From Pachyrhynchus sulphureomaculatus (taxonomy: Eukaryota; Arthropoda; Insecta; Coleoptera; Curculionidae), in the NCBI GenBank assembly GCA_019049505.1, contig CM032452.1, positions 110,069,766-110,133,765 on the forward strand: a stretch of DNA of 64,000 nt, written 5' to 3'. Numbering within the stretch: position 1 is the stretch's first letter; every line of letters begins with the position of its first letter. A program made the translations under genes and the position numbers. Shown here piece after piece: positions 35,264 to 45,946 of the stretch. Below the pieces are notes generated by a model. The model ran no database searches, was not told the origin of the DNA, and saw only the letters and a list, made by a program, of their open reading frames with translations.

Positions 35264-37763
35264 CAGGAGTGCTCAAACTTGAACTGCTGGCGATCTACCT
35301 CAATATTGTTAGACTACGATCGATCGACTCTGAGAGGCTGCAAGTAAGTGTGATGCAGGATTGTCGTCTAGGTAGGGTATAGCGTGGCATAGATATTAGT
35401 TTTCCGCACAATATGCATTTTTTTTAGTCAAGGTAAGTGTAGGTCTGCTCTAAAATGTCAATGAAAAAACTCATAATTATTCAAAATTGCGAGTTTATTG
35501 GTTCTTACAAAACAAACGAGTTCTAGTGTCTAAACGTAACTAAAGAGTGACTTTGGATATTGAAGCGTGGCACTGCATGTCCTCAGCATACTTTTCATAA
35601 GATGGTACTTAATTACCGACTGCTAATCGCAAGCATGATGACATATGTTCGTCAGTTAGTCGATTGCGATATTTTGACTTAATTATTTTCATTTCAGAAA
35701 ATGCAGACTCGCACAAGTAAGTTGACCCAAACATTGCCGTCAGTTGAAGGACGATTCGCCTTAGATTCGGATATTTATCTTCAGATATAAAACACCAGAA
35801 TTTTGTATCAGATGCTGTGGCTTTGAGATGTATATCTGATATGAGTCCATGTTAAACTGACTTGCTATTTCAGTAGCTAATTCCTCAATGTTTTTACACG
35901 AAAAAGGATAACTCATAAATGATGCGATATTTGCCAATTTACTGAAATCATAAAAACGTATTTCGAATTGGCCCAAAATATTTGATAATTCTGCCTCATA
36001 AATATCATAATTCAACTGAGGAATCCTTGCTTTCAAAGACGGAAAATTTTTCAGATCCTTTCTTTTCAGTTGATCTATCATAAGTTGCAATTTACTTTTG
36101 AATGCGTTTATTGCGTTCCTTTACCTTGAAGCTCTAAATTAATGGTGTTTAAATGCATTATGATATCTGTCAAAAATGCCAAATCAGTCAGCCATTTTCC
36201 GTTTTTCACCATCTAAGTGTCATCACCTCTTTCGTTCAGAAAAGTTGTTATTTCGGGCAATAATTCTTGAAACCTTTCTAGGAATTTTCCGCGACTCAAC
36301 CACCTGACGTCCGTGTGAAGAACTAAATCAGTGTGTTCAGCTGACTCACTATCTTCCAACTGCAATTTAAAGAGCCGTCGTTGCAAGTTACGTGCACGGA
36401 TAGAATTCACAATTTTTATTGCAATGCCCATAATCTCCTCCATGTTTAGAACTTTTGAACACAAAACTTGTTGATGTATAATGCAATGGAAGGAGAAAAA
36501 TGAAGGGAAATCATCATTAGCTCGACACAATACCACAAAACCGTTTTCGTTTCCAGTCATTGCTGGTGCTCCATCGGTTGAAATGCACACTAGTTTATAT
36601 ATTGGTAGCTTGTAGTTTGTTACAAAATTGAAGAAAACGTCACATATATCTTCGCCACAGGTCTTTCCTTTCAGAGGAATCATTGTCAAAAACTCTTCCT
36701 TAGCCGACATGTCATTGAATACCATTCGAATAAAAATACACAGCTAGGCAGTGTCTATCATATCGGTGGATTCGTCGAACTGTAAAGAAAAGTATGTACA
36801 TTCCATGATATCATGTTTTAGTTTATCTGCCATGTCCTGACTCATGACTTCAACACGCCTTGTGACAGTCAGACGAGATAACTGAAGTTCTCTAATAGCA
36901 GACATAATCTCTGTTTTATTTTTAAAATCTCCAAATAAAGTCTCACCCGCTTCAATAAATGCTTCCTTCACAACCAATCCATCATCGAATGGTTTCTTGT
37001 GTTTCGCCAATATATGAGATATTTTAAATGACGCGATCGTTGCAGCTTTTGATTGTTTGGCTGGTCTTGTGAACATGGTTTGTTCTTTTTTCAAACAAGT
37101 TATCAAATCACGTACTTTTCGTTTTCTTAATTCACTCTGTGACGGAAAATCCTTTTCATAGTTTTTATGAACCGTTTATGATGCCTCTCTAAGTTCCCAC
37201 GCTTAGGTATTGCAACGGCAAATGAGACAAATGCACTTATCCTTTACCATACAAAAGAAAAATTCTTCCTCCCAATCGTTATTAAAATGATAAGTTTTAC
37301 TTTTCTTCGCCGCACTCATTTTGGACTATTTATTAATAAACTTTGTATCGATGTATCACCTTCAAGTTACAACTCAGACTGACTCCTATTCGTGCAGGCG
37401 CAACATTTATATCGGCGCGAACGAAGTCTCGAATGTTCCCGTCAAACACGACGCCCGAAGTTTCTAGAAAAATCGGCGGGAATCAAAAACGCGGCTTTTC
37501 TTTGACAAGTACCGCGCGTTTCTTTGATAAAGCCGCCTTTTGCCGCTAGCAGGGAGTTATTACGATAAAAGAAAGTGATGAGGGGGTTATTCTGGCCTAA
37601 TTGTGGATCGAATAAATTTTAATAGTTTATTCATTACATTTTGTTTTAGTTACCTAAAACAAAATCTGTGAATAGTTCTATATCGGAATTTTTTTCTCGA
37701 GATCGACTCAAAAAGCACTCGCGATCGACTTGTCGATCGCGATCGACCGTTTGAGCACCCCTG
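35264..37763 (-). mobile_element. hAT transposon, copy 1
   Basis: Ends CAGGAGTGCTCAAAC and GTTTGAGCACCCCTG are inverted repeats. The flanking GTCTAAAA (35256-35263) and CTCTAAAA (37764-37771) are an 8-bp target duplication with one difference. The 2,500-bp element is nearly the same as the copy at 50330-52880 and splits the RTE polymerase gene. Confidence 0.95.
35540..37319 (-). pseudogene. hAT transposase (BED-finger, ZBED5/GTF2IRD2-like), copy 1
   Basis: The ATG at 37319-37317 begins MSAAKKSKTYHFNNDWEEEF, followed by a BED-type finger (VKDKCICLIC) disrupted by an ~11-bp loss near 37205. The RNase H-like core includes YFSLQFDESTDMIDTA, KLVCISTDGAPAMTGNENGF, FHCIIHQQVLCSKVL and TDVRWLSRGKFLERFQELLPE. 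Stops near 36744 and 36213 and an ~29-bp loss near 35845 break the frame. The C-terminal dimerisation region degrades but aligns with copy 2. Confidence 0.85.
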
Positions 37764-37885
37764 CTCTAAAAGGATTTTGATGGTCTGTAAATGACCGTTA
37801 ACACCGTATCCACTTCTAAAGCCACCCTGTCCGCGTGGCTGATAAAAATCTAGTTTTCGCTCTAGGCACACAGCAGTAGGAAAAT
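37764..37885 (-). mobile_element. RTE-type LINE, polymerase part right of the hAT insertion
   Basis: On the minus strand it reads LERKLDFYQPRGQGGFRSGY and GVNGHLQTIKILLE, the start of the polymerase domain, continuing across the hAT into KPLVLIFADF. Confidence 0.85.
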
Positions 37886-38353
37886 TCGTATTGGAAGGTA
37901 GAAACGAGAAAGGACATATACTACTAAACTTTTTACACCACCGTTGTTTATATACAATGAGCAGCTTTTTCAAAAAGAAGAATCATCAAAGATGGACGTG
38001 GGCGAGTCGTAATGGAAAAACTAAAAATGAGATCGGCTTCTTTATAACAAGACAGAAAAGAAACATCTCTGATGTCACCATAATGAACAAACTTTGCGTG
38101 GGAAGTGATCATCAAGCAAGCTACAATTCGAGTAGATTTGAAAAATAAAAGAACAAAAATGGTGTACAAGAAGAAAAAAACAATTTGGAACGAACCAGAA
38201 AATATCGATGAATATGTCGATTCTATAAACCTGGGATTGAGTCGTAACTTTACCACCGACGTCGAAACATTGAACTACAGAATTACAGAAACACTGATAT
38301 CATCACAGCAACGCCACTCTAAAAAACAAAATCCAAAAGGTGAAAAACCCTAA
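37886..38353 (+). mobile_element. RTE-type LINE, inverted 5' part (endonuclease end and linker)
   Basis: On the plus strand it reads EGRNEKGHILLNFLHHRCLY, SSFFKKKNHQRWTWASRNGK, TKNEIGFFITRQKRNISDVT and VGSDHQASY, the last part of an apurinic endonuclease domain. Next comes KKTIWNEPENIDEYVDSIN. It is the same element as the neighbouring minus-strand polymerase but in opposite orientation, as expected from twin-primed reverse transcription. Confidence 0.85.
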
Positions 38354-38740
38354 GACCTGAATAAAACAAAATTTCGGAGGATAATTTTTTTTACAAATAC
38401 AATACTTTCCGTTAGTAGGGATAGTAAATACAGTAATTTACCTGCTGTCCCATAAGTACATTGCCGCCTACTTAGTCGTGTATTTCTAAAACTTGTTCAA
38501 TATTCAGCCGAGGGTTTTTTAGGTTACTCTGTAATCAGATCTCAATCCCTTCGTTATACTATTTCTATTAAAATTAGAAATATTGGAAAAACAAGAGTAA
38601 TGAAATACAAGTACATTACAACATAACTAATATCCAATATCCCAAGCTTAAACCAGGAAAAATTCTCATAATGCTATTTAAAAAAATGACTCTCATCCAT
38701 TTCATCTTCTTCCCATATTAACAATGAAAATAATGAAAAA
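38354..38740. other. no recognisable feature
   Basis: AT-rich. The piece at 38370-38420 resembles 43465-43515 (ATTTTTTTACRAATACARTACTTT), so it belongs to an unnamed repeat. Confidence 0.45.
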
Positions 38741-39620
38741 TAACCGGTCAAGTGTCTTCTACTTTCCTTCTCTACGACTTTGGCAACTTATAATTTGCCT
38801 ATTCTCTCATCCAATAAACCTGGAAAAATTTTCAAAATTCTGTTGAGACTCTGCGATCTCTTTCAACTCGTACCTGTGATTGATAGAGATGAGAAATAAC
38901 TTAACTTTAATATTGCTTTAATTCAAGAACCCTGAAAAGGGCACATAACACCATATACATGAAGAAACTCCGAAAAAGGCCTATGACAAGACAAATTTGC
39001 AATCACTCTTCTATCTCCCTTCTCTACGCCTTTGGCACCTTATAATTTGCCTATTGTCTCATCCAATAATGAAAAATTTTCAAAATTCTACAAGACTATA
39101 CAAGATGCCATGCGATCTCTTTCAACCCCTACCTCTATTAAAATTGATAGTGATGAGAAAATAACTTAATTTTTATATTGCTATAATTTAAGAACCATGA
39201 AAAGGGCATATAACACCATATACATAAAGCCACTCGTCTAACTCCCTACCCCACCGCATTAAACCCTTATATATTTTAACATAAGTAATCACTTAAAATT
39301 TGTCAGTTGTATCAACTAAAAAAAACCTGCAGATTCTCAAGATATTACTAAAAATTATATTGTGTTTCAAATTAAAAATAATAAAAAAATAACTTAATTC
39401 TTGAATGCCTCGACTCCAAAAACCTTGAAAACGACGTATAATATACGAAGCATCTAATCTAATCTTCTCTCCCACGCTTTTTCTGTTTTAATATAAATAT
39501 TAATATAAAATATTTGTTTATTATACCAACAAAAAAACCTGGAAAAATTACGGTATTAATATTAAAACCATACAAAATTTATCAATCCCTATCTCCTTTA
39601 TATCCTTCGGCTTAGAGATA
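38741..39620 (+). repeat. degenerate tandem repeat, ~220-250-bp period, about four units
   Basis: CTTCTCTACG(A/C)CTTTGGCA, TTATAATTTGCCTATT, CTCATCCAATAA and AAAATTTTCAAAATTCT recur at 38774 and about 250 bp later at 39020. More degraded versions start near 39237 and 39455, and TGGAAAAAATT-type blocks recur. No coding content. Confidence 0.65.
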
Positions 39621-39626
39621 TCGCGC

Positions 39627-39632
<6 letters not shown>

Positions 39633-39706
<74 letters not shown>
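39633..39706. repeat. (TA)n microsatellite, left of the Tc1-like element
   Basis: Alternating TA ending exactly at the CACTGCGCCGC terminal repeat. Confidence 0.95.
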
Positions 39707-39709
<3 letters not shown>

Positions 39710-41254
39710 TGCGCCGCAAAATTAACGCATAATTTTAAAAATCGAAAAATCGACTTTATGAAATTTTTTAAAGCGACGCCAATGGTTCTTAATCAGGTCT
39801 TTATGATATATTTAAAATGTAGAAGTATGGAGTAGATAAAAAGCAGTATTTGTTTACAATACAGAACAAATGGTAAATAAACAAAATTCCATAAAATTGC
39901 AATTTGGCCTATGTGTGTTAAATTTGCTTCTACGCTTGTATTGGCAACGTTCAACGTTTGTAGTGTTAAAATGGCCCAAAATGCCCGTGAAAATAGGAAT
40001 CTTTCGCCTGAGGAATGTGCTGTTGCCATAGCGCTTGTAGAAGAAGGCTTGTCCCAAGTTCAAGTGGCACTTCGTCTTGGAGTGACACAATCTACTGTGT
40101 CCAGGATACTGGAACTATTTCGGGAGACCAACAGCAATCAAAGAAGACCTGGACAAGGTCGCCATAGGGTGACAACAAATAATCAAGACCGATTTTTGAG
40201 ATTGCAGGCAATACGAACTCGGTTTGTTACGACCACATCACTGCAGCAAGAATTTTCCCGCAGGTATAATTACCGTATTAGTAGAGATACAGTGCGAAGA
40301 AGGTTGGCAGAAGTCGAAGTTACTCCCTATCGAGCCGCAACTGGTCCCCTTCTAACTGCAGATCATCGAAGGCAGCGTCGTCAGTTTGCACAAGAACATC
40401 AAAATTGGGGAGACCGCGAATGGGGCAATGTATTGTTCAGCGATGAGTGTAGATTTTGCCGTTTTAGTGATGATCGCCGTAGAAGAGTATACCGACGTCC
40501 TGGCGAGCGATATGCCCAATGCAACATTGTCGAAACAGTAAACTATGGTGGGGGATCTGTTATGGTGTGGGGTGGCATTAGTTTGGAGGCCCGTACAGAA
40601 TTGGTTATAATTTAGGGAGGTCGTTTAACAGCTGATCGATACATAACGGACATTTTAGAACCACATGTGATACCATATGCCCCCTTTATCGGACAAGAAT
40701 TTTTATTTATGCACGATAATGCACGCCCGCACGTCGCTAGAGTGGTACAAGATTACCTCCAGGACGTGGAAATTGCAACATTACCTTGGCCAGCAAGAAG
40801 TCCTGACCTTAACCCTATCGAACACTTGTGGGACAATCTAAGTCGAAGTGTTAGAGCCTTACTGCCTCCACCTAGGGACCTAAATGAGCTTTCAGTAAGG
40901 TTGACGGAAATGTGGGATGATATGGATCAGGATACAATTAGAAACCTGATTTTAAGTATGCCTAGAAGATGTGAAGCAGTAATCAGGGCAAGAGGAGGCA
41001 ATACACGTTATTGATTTATTTTTTCTATTGTAATATCATTTATTTTTTTAACAATTTCTAAAATAAAATTTTTGTGTAATTGTCATTTTTTCAATATTGT
41101 TAGAAAATACTGCTTTTTATCTACTCGATATTTACACCGAGTCTAAAAACATTGAAAAGATATCATAAAGACACAATTTAAATCCATTGGCGTCGGTTAA
41201 AAAAAATATATATAATAAATTTTTAAAATTATGCGTTAATTTTGCGGCGCAGTT
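39707..41254 (+). mobile_element. Tc1-like transposon with long inverted repeats, nearly intact
   Basis: The ends CACTGCGCCGCAAAATTAAC and their inverse at 41224-41254 extend inwards, with mismatches, to about 140 bp. GCGACGCCAATGG at 39773 matches inverted CCATTGGCGTCGG near 41185, and AGTAGATAAAAAGCAGTATT at 39833 matches its inverse near 41107. TA flanks both sides. One gene inside. Confidence 0.95.
39971..41014 (+). pseudogene. Tc1-like transposase, single nonsense codon
   Basis: A 347-codon frame from MAQNARENRNLS to GGNTRY is interrupted only by a TAG at 40613-40615 (after TELVII). Most relatives would have Glu or another residue here. It contains an N-terminal helix-turn-helix pair (EEGLSQVQVALRLGVTQSTV and DTVRRRLAE) and a full DD34E triad: LFSDECRF, MHDNARPHVAR and SPDLNPIEHLWD, with 34 residues between the last Asp and Glu. 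An upstream in-frame extension to 39911 exists, but MAQN is the likelier start. It should cut and paste at TA. One base change would restore the frame. Confidence 0.9.
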
Positions 41255-41266
41255 TATATATATATG

Positions 41267-41348
<82 letters not shown>
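41255..41348. repeat. (TA)n microsatellite between two transposons
   Basis: Alternating TA with one TGTATGTA interruption, bounded left by the Tc1-like end and right by the mariner A end. Confidence 0.95.
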
Positions 41349-41351
<3 letters not shown>

Positions 41352-42600
41352 CTGGTTTGAAAAGTCCGTACAAAGTCCGAGAGATGGCATCGAGGTCATG
41401 GTTAGTTAGTAGCATCTCTTGAATGAACGCACACCAAGTTTCAGCCATATTGGTCTATTTCTTTGTGTTTGGCATTCGTGTGAATCAAGGAAGTCGAGTG
41501 ATTTTCAAAAAATGGACGAAAAAGAATTTCGTGTGGTGATTAAACATTACTTTATGAAAGGCAAAACGCCTCAGGAGACTAAAGAGAAGCTTGATAAACA
41601 TTATGGTGACTCTGCACCTTCGATTAGAACAGTTTATAAGTAGTTTCAAAATTTTCGGACTGGCCATATGGGCACAAGTGACGCTGAACGTTCTGGACGG
41701 CCTGTGGAGGTTACGACTCCAGAAATCATTGATCAAATCCATGATATGGTGATGGATGACAGAAGAGTTAAGGTGCGTGAGATTGCTAGTGCTGTGGGCA
41801 TCTCGACTGAACGGGTACATAATATTTTGCATAAACATTTAGACATGAGAAAGCTATCCGCAAGATGGGTGCCGCGATTGCTCACGCTTGACCAAAAACG
41901 GAATCGTGTGAAGTGTTGCAAGGACGGTTTGCAGCTGTTCCAGAAGAATCCGGAGGACTTTAAGCGTTGTTTCGTCACTGTGGATGAAACATGGATACAT
42001 TACTATACTCCTGAGACCAAACAACAATCTAAACAATGGGTTACCAAGGGGGAATCTGCACCAAAAAAGGCGAAGACCGTTCCTTCGGCCGGAAAGGTTA
42101 TGGCGACTGTCTTTTGGGATTCGCAAGGGATAATCCTCATCGACTATCTGGAAAAGGGTAAAACTATTACAGGTGAATATTATTCATTGTTATTGGACCG
42201 TTTGAAAACCGAGCTGCAAGAAAAACGCCCGCAATTGGTCCACAAGAAAGTCCTTTTCCATCACGACAACGCACCAGCACACACCTCAGCAGTTGTGGTC
42301 GCAAAATTAATGGAAATAGGATTCCAACTCGTTTCACATCCCCCCTATTCTCCAGACTTGGCTCCCTCGGACTACTATTTGTGCCCTAATTTGAAGAAAT
42401 GGCTGGCGGGACAAAGATTTTATTCAAACGAGGAGGTGATTGCAGACACTAATGGATATTTTGCAGACTTGGACAAATCCTATTATTCGGAAGAGATCAA
42501 CAAACTAGAACATCGTTGGACGAAGTGTGTAAGCCTAAAAGGTTTACCCCAAACACATAAGTAGTTTTTATTTTTGCACGGACTTTTCAAACCAGCCTCG
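41349..42600 (+). mobile_element. mariner family A, near full-length copy
   Basis: The left end lacks the first two bases of the family terminal repeat (AGGCTGGTTTGAAAAGTCCG after TA). The right end is complete (ACTTTTCAAACCAGCCTCG, then TA). 1,252 bp. It lies head-on to the TA tract shared with the Tc1-like element. Confidence 0.95.
41512..42564 (+). pseudogene. mariner family A transposase, one nonsense codon and altered C-terminus
   Basis: It starts at MDEKEFRVVIKHYFMKGK. A TAG at 41641-41643 replaces the Trp after RTVYK, exactly as in the copy at 18 kb. From 41668 the frame is open for 298 codons through both HTH motifs and the DD34D triad (VDETWIHYY, FHHDNAPAH, YSPDLAPSDYYLC). A ~25-bp loss near 42541 removes KGDYVEK and the stop, so it ends LPQTHK. 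The open 3' frame lacks the first HTH if started at 41668. Confidence 0.9.
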
Positions 42601-43345
42601 TATATGTATATAAATATTATAATTACAATAGAGCTTTTCACGGATGGTGGAATGTAATACATTAAAATTCGGGGTTTCGGCGTTCGTTCGTCTAACAATG
42701 AATTTGAACAACGTTGCTACTACTGCTACTCGATACTGTGATCTTGCTGCTGCTGCCGCTCGAAGCTGAGACACCGAAATGCGGTCGCCGTCTTTTATAG
42801 GTCGGCGTCTACGCAGATTATAGGTGGGGGGTCGGAAGTGTTCGTCCATGCATCGGTATTTGCCGGCTGGGTGTCCGTATCAGTGGCAATTACGAGTTCT
42901 GGCGCTATGCTGAGTGTTGTTGCCTTCTCGATGTTTTGGTTATTCCTTGGTTTAGCTAGTAGACCCTTCCATGTAGTGAAGATATTCAGTGCATCATCCC
43001 ACTTATTTAGTTGTCCATTCTTTTCGATTTCCAAAGCTTCTCTGACTATGCGTGTTTTATAATGTGAAATCGAGGCTATTTGTTTAGATCCCTCAAAATT
43101 GATGTTGTGACCAGTATCAAGATGGTGCTGAAAAAGAGCTGAAGTTGTTTGTCTATTTTTGATACTTATTTTACGTTCTTGGATCCCGGTGGAGATTCTT
43201 CTGTTTGTTTGCCATATGTACAATTTGTGGCAGTCTCCGCATGGGATGCTGTAAAGTCCGTGTTTTCCAGTTTTCTCTTGTCCTTGGGGTTACCCAGGAT
43301 GTCTGCCAGAGTGTTTTGTGGTTTGTATGCTGTGCCTATGTTGGA
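42601..43345 (-). mobile_element. Penelope-like element, GIY-YIG endonuclease end
   Basis: On the minus strand, frames read GLYSIPCGDCHKLYIWQTNR, RISTGIQERKISIKNRQTTS, ALFQHHLDTGHNINF and KTRIVREALEIEKN. This is the C-terminal GIY-YIG nuclease of Penelope-like elements, with the usual YIGQT changed to YIWQT. A stop at 42795 is followed by a 3' region whose last ~170 bp are also found at 25855-26032. The reverse transcriptase part is absent. Confidence 0.85.
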
Positions 43346-44171
43346 TTGGAAGGAGAACGGGAAGAGTCCTAAGAAAACACAACACAGGCAGACTGACCGA
43401 CTGCCGGAAATTTCAACAATGTTTTCTATGACCTAACGACCTTGAAACACTGTGTTGCAAAAATCTTGAAGGATGATTTTTTTACGAATACAGTACTTTT
43501 ATTAGTGAAAAAAAAATAAAAAACGCTCAAATTTTCTATTTTATTATCTACTTAATGCTCTTCTAGCTAGATTTTCCTATGTGAATCCTAATTTTACATA
43601 AATCGGAATAATAATATACCAAATTTGAAATTGATATCTCATTTCGCTCGAAAATTATTGTGTCAACAGATTGAGAGACCGACTGATGGACAAACCGACG
43701 GATATCTTAGTACAGACAATAGTTATGTAGAATTTCTTTTTGAGTTCTGAGAGTTTTACCTCATCACTAAATAAATAACTTAAAAATCAACCCTCGTAAA
43801 ACATGACATACAATGTAAATATTCTAGTATGATTTTTTTCGTTTATTATAAATTATATATTTCTTTTATTAATATAAAAGTGGTGATAGACCAGGCGGAT
43901 GATTTTAGATTGCTTTTACACGAAAAAGTGCTTGCAGTCATGTAATTATTAAAAATTAATTCATATATTCATTCCAAATAGTTATATAAACCTTCCCTTC
44001 AACAAGAGAAGTAAAAAAGTCAACGAAACTGATTTTTTGTTCAAAAATTTAAGTGAAATCTTAAAAAAAGTATTTGGACCGTAGATGCATGAAGGAACGA
44101 CGAATAACTGAGCCTCTTTTTAAGGCTCTCTGTTTAAATGGAACACTACAAAAGAAAGAAAATATAAAATG
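43346..44171. other. no recognisable feature
   Basis: AT-rich. GACAGACCGACTGATGGACA-type text near 43675 suggests old repeat tails. No gene supported. Confidence 0.5.
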
Positions 44172-45409
44172 ACACGTAGGATGAAAAGTTGTTGGTCTGA
44201 CAGATAGATGTCGCCCTTTTCCAAAAATCCATATGATTTTTAGGAACTACCAACCTTCAAACGATATGTGTCAAAATTTTATGACATTTCGATGATTAGT
44301 TTACAAGTTACAGTGGTTTAAGTGACGCTACTTTTGATATTTTCAAAACAATGGAAAAAATTGAATTTCGTGTTTTTTGATGGGAAAAAATACCGTTGAA
44401 GCAAAGCAATGGCTTGATAAGAGTTATGGGGACTCTACCCCTGGAAAATCACTCATCATTTACTGGTATACTGAATTTAAACGCGGTCGTACAGATATAA
44501 ACGATGCTGAACGCTCTGGACGCCCAAATGAGGTGGTTACACCGGAAAACATCAAAAAAATCCACAAAATTGTTTTGGATGACTGTAAAGTGAAACTGCG
44601 TAAGATGGCTGACACCCTAAAGATATCAAAAGAACGTGTTGGTCATATTTTGCATGAACATTTGGGCTCTGTTGGAAATGGGTACCGCATTGGCTCACAG
44701 CAGACCAAAACAATAACGTGTTGATGATTCTGAGCGTTGTTTGGACCTGTTTAAGCATAATAAAAAGGATTTTTTCATGCGATATGTGACAATGGATGAA
44801 ACATGGATCCACCACTACACACCGGAATCAAATCGGCAGTCAGCTGAGTGGACAGCAGCCGGTGAAAGCCGCCCGAAGCGACCAAAGACACAACAGTCGT
44901 CTGGGAAGGTTTTGACCTCTATATTTTGGGATGCGCACGGAATAATTTTCATTGACTATGCTGAGGAGGGAAAAACCATCAATAGCGAATAGTTTATAAA
45001 GTTATTGGTGCGTTTGGAGGCACAAATCGCAAAGAAACGGCCCCAAACGAACAAGAAAAAAGTGCTCTTTCATCAAGACAACGCACCGTGTCACAAGTCA
45101 ATGGCTACGATGGCAAATTGCATGAATTGAAGTTCGAATTGCTTCCTCCTCCACCGTATTCTCCAGATTTGGCCCCCAGCGACTATTATCTATTCGCAGA
45201 CCTCAAAAAAATACTCGCGGGAAAGAAATTTGGCTTCAGTGAAGAAGTTATCGCCGAAACTGAGACCTATTTTGAAGGCAAAGACAAATTCTTCGACAAG
45301 AAAGGTATAGAAATGTTAGAAAAGCGTTGGACTGATTGTACTGCTCTTGAATTTTACAAAAAAAAATGTGTTTAAAGTAGCTAGACCAAAAAATTTTCAG
45401 TCTGCATGT
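44172..45409 (+). mobile_element. mariner family B (irritans-like), near full length
   Basis: Ends ACACGTAGGATGAAAAGTTG and its decayed inverse TTTTCAGTCTGCATGT bound 1,238 bp. The right side keeps a TA. Confidence 0.9.
44351..45375 (+). pseudogene. irritans-type mariner transposase
   Basis: It starts MEKIEFRV. A ~15-bp loss removes LIKHC. Then come KNTVEAKQWLDKSYGDSTPG, WYTEFKRGRTDINDAERSGR, LKISKERVGHILHEHLG, a shift near 44700, MDETWIHHYTPESNRQSAEW, a TAG near 44990, FHQDNAPCHKSM, and YSPDLAPSDYYLFADLKKIL to LEKRWTDCTALE. The DD34D triad and family length fit the irritans subfamily. The C-terminus after ALE is altered by a small deletion. Confidence 0.9.
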
Positions 45410-45445
45410 TATGTCGTTATCTTATACATTTATATAGCTTTTTAG

Positions 45446-45466
45446 TGTTCCATACGGAACACTTAT
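45446..45466 (+). repeat. PAL dispersed repeat, copy 5, head
   Basis: GTGTTCCATACGGAACAC then TTAT, the palindromic start. The copy continues at 45947-46283 and 47568-47846, interrupted by two insertions. Confidence 0.8.
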
Positions 45467-45946
45467 GGACAAGGCCCATATTTCAGCAGTTTAATTACTG
45501 TTCTCTCGTTCGTTAAATCCATCTGGAGACGAGTATCATGGCTCGTCAGTCGGGCTAGGACTGACAAACGAGAGAACAGAATTTACCGGTACTTATCCAA
45601 GTAGTTACGGAACACGATGGCCGGATATAACGAGTTGTACTAAGTACGTATACCCACTACTCCATTGAAAGCTAACACTGCAGCTTTCAAGCCGACGGAG
45701 TTGTTGACAGAGTCAACAGTTAAACGCAGGCAGCGATTTTCGAGGGAACCTCCTCAGGCTCGTCGTTTGATATAAAATAACTGAAAACGGACAAGGTCCA
45801 TATTTCAGCAGCTCACCCACCGGGTAAGCTTCTGAAATATGGGCCTGCGTTTAAGTGTGACTACTTTGTCAGCTTAAAAGCTGCTGCGTCAGCTTTCGAT
45901 GGAACAATAGGCATACGTACAATTCGTTGTATTCTACCATCGTGTT
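45467..45946. other. 480-bp hairpin-rich insertion in PAL copy 5
   Basis: The insert is flanked by ACTTAT at 45461-45466 and 45947-45952, a possible 6-bp target duplication. It starts GGACAAGGCCCATATTTCAG, repeated at 45790 and inverted near 45833. Inverted arms of ~115 bp (TTACGGAACACGATGG to TTAAACGCAGG at 45606-45731, inverse 45840-45957) and a 16-bp hairpin (CTGTTCTCTCGTTCGT at 45500, inverse 45566) fill it. No open frame. Element class unknown. Confidence 0.6.
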
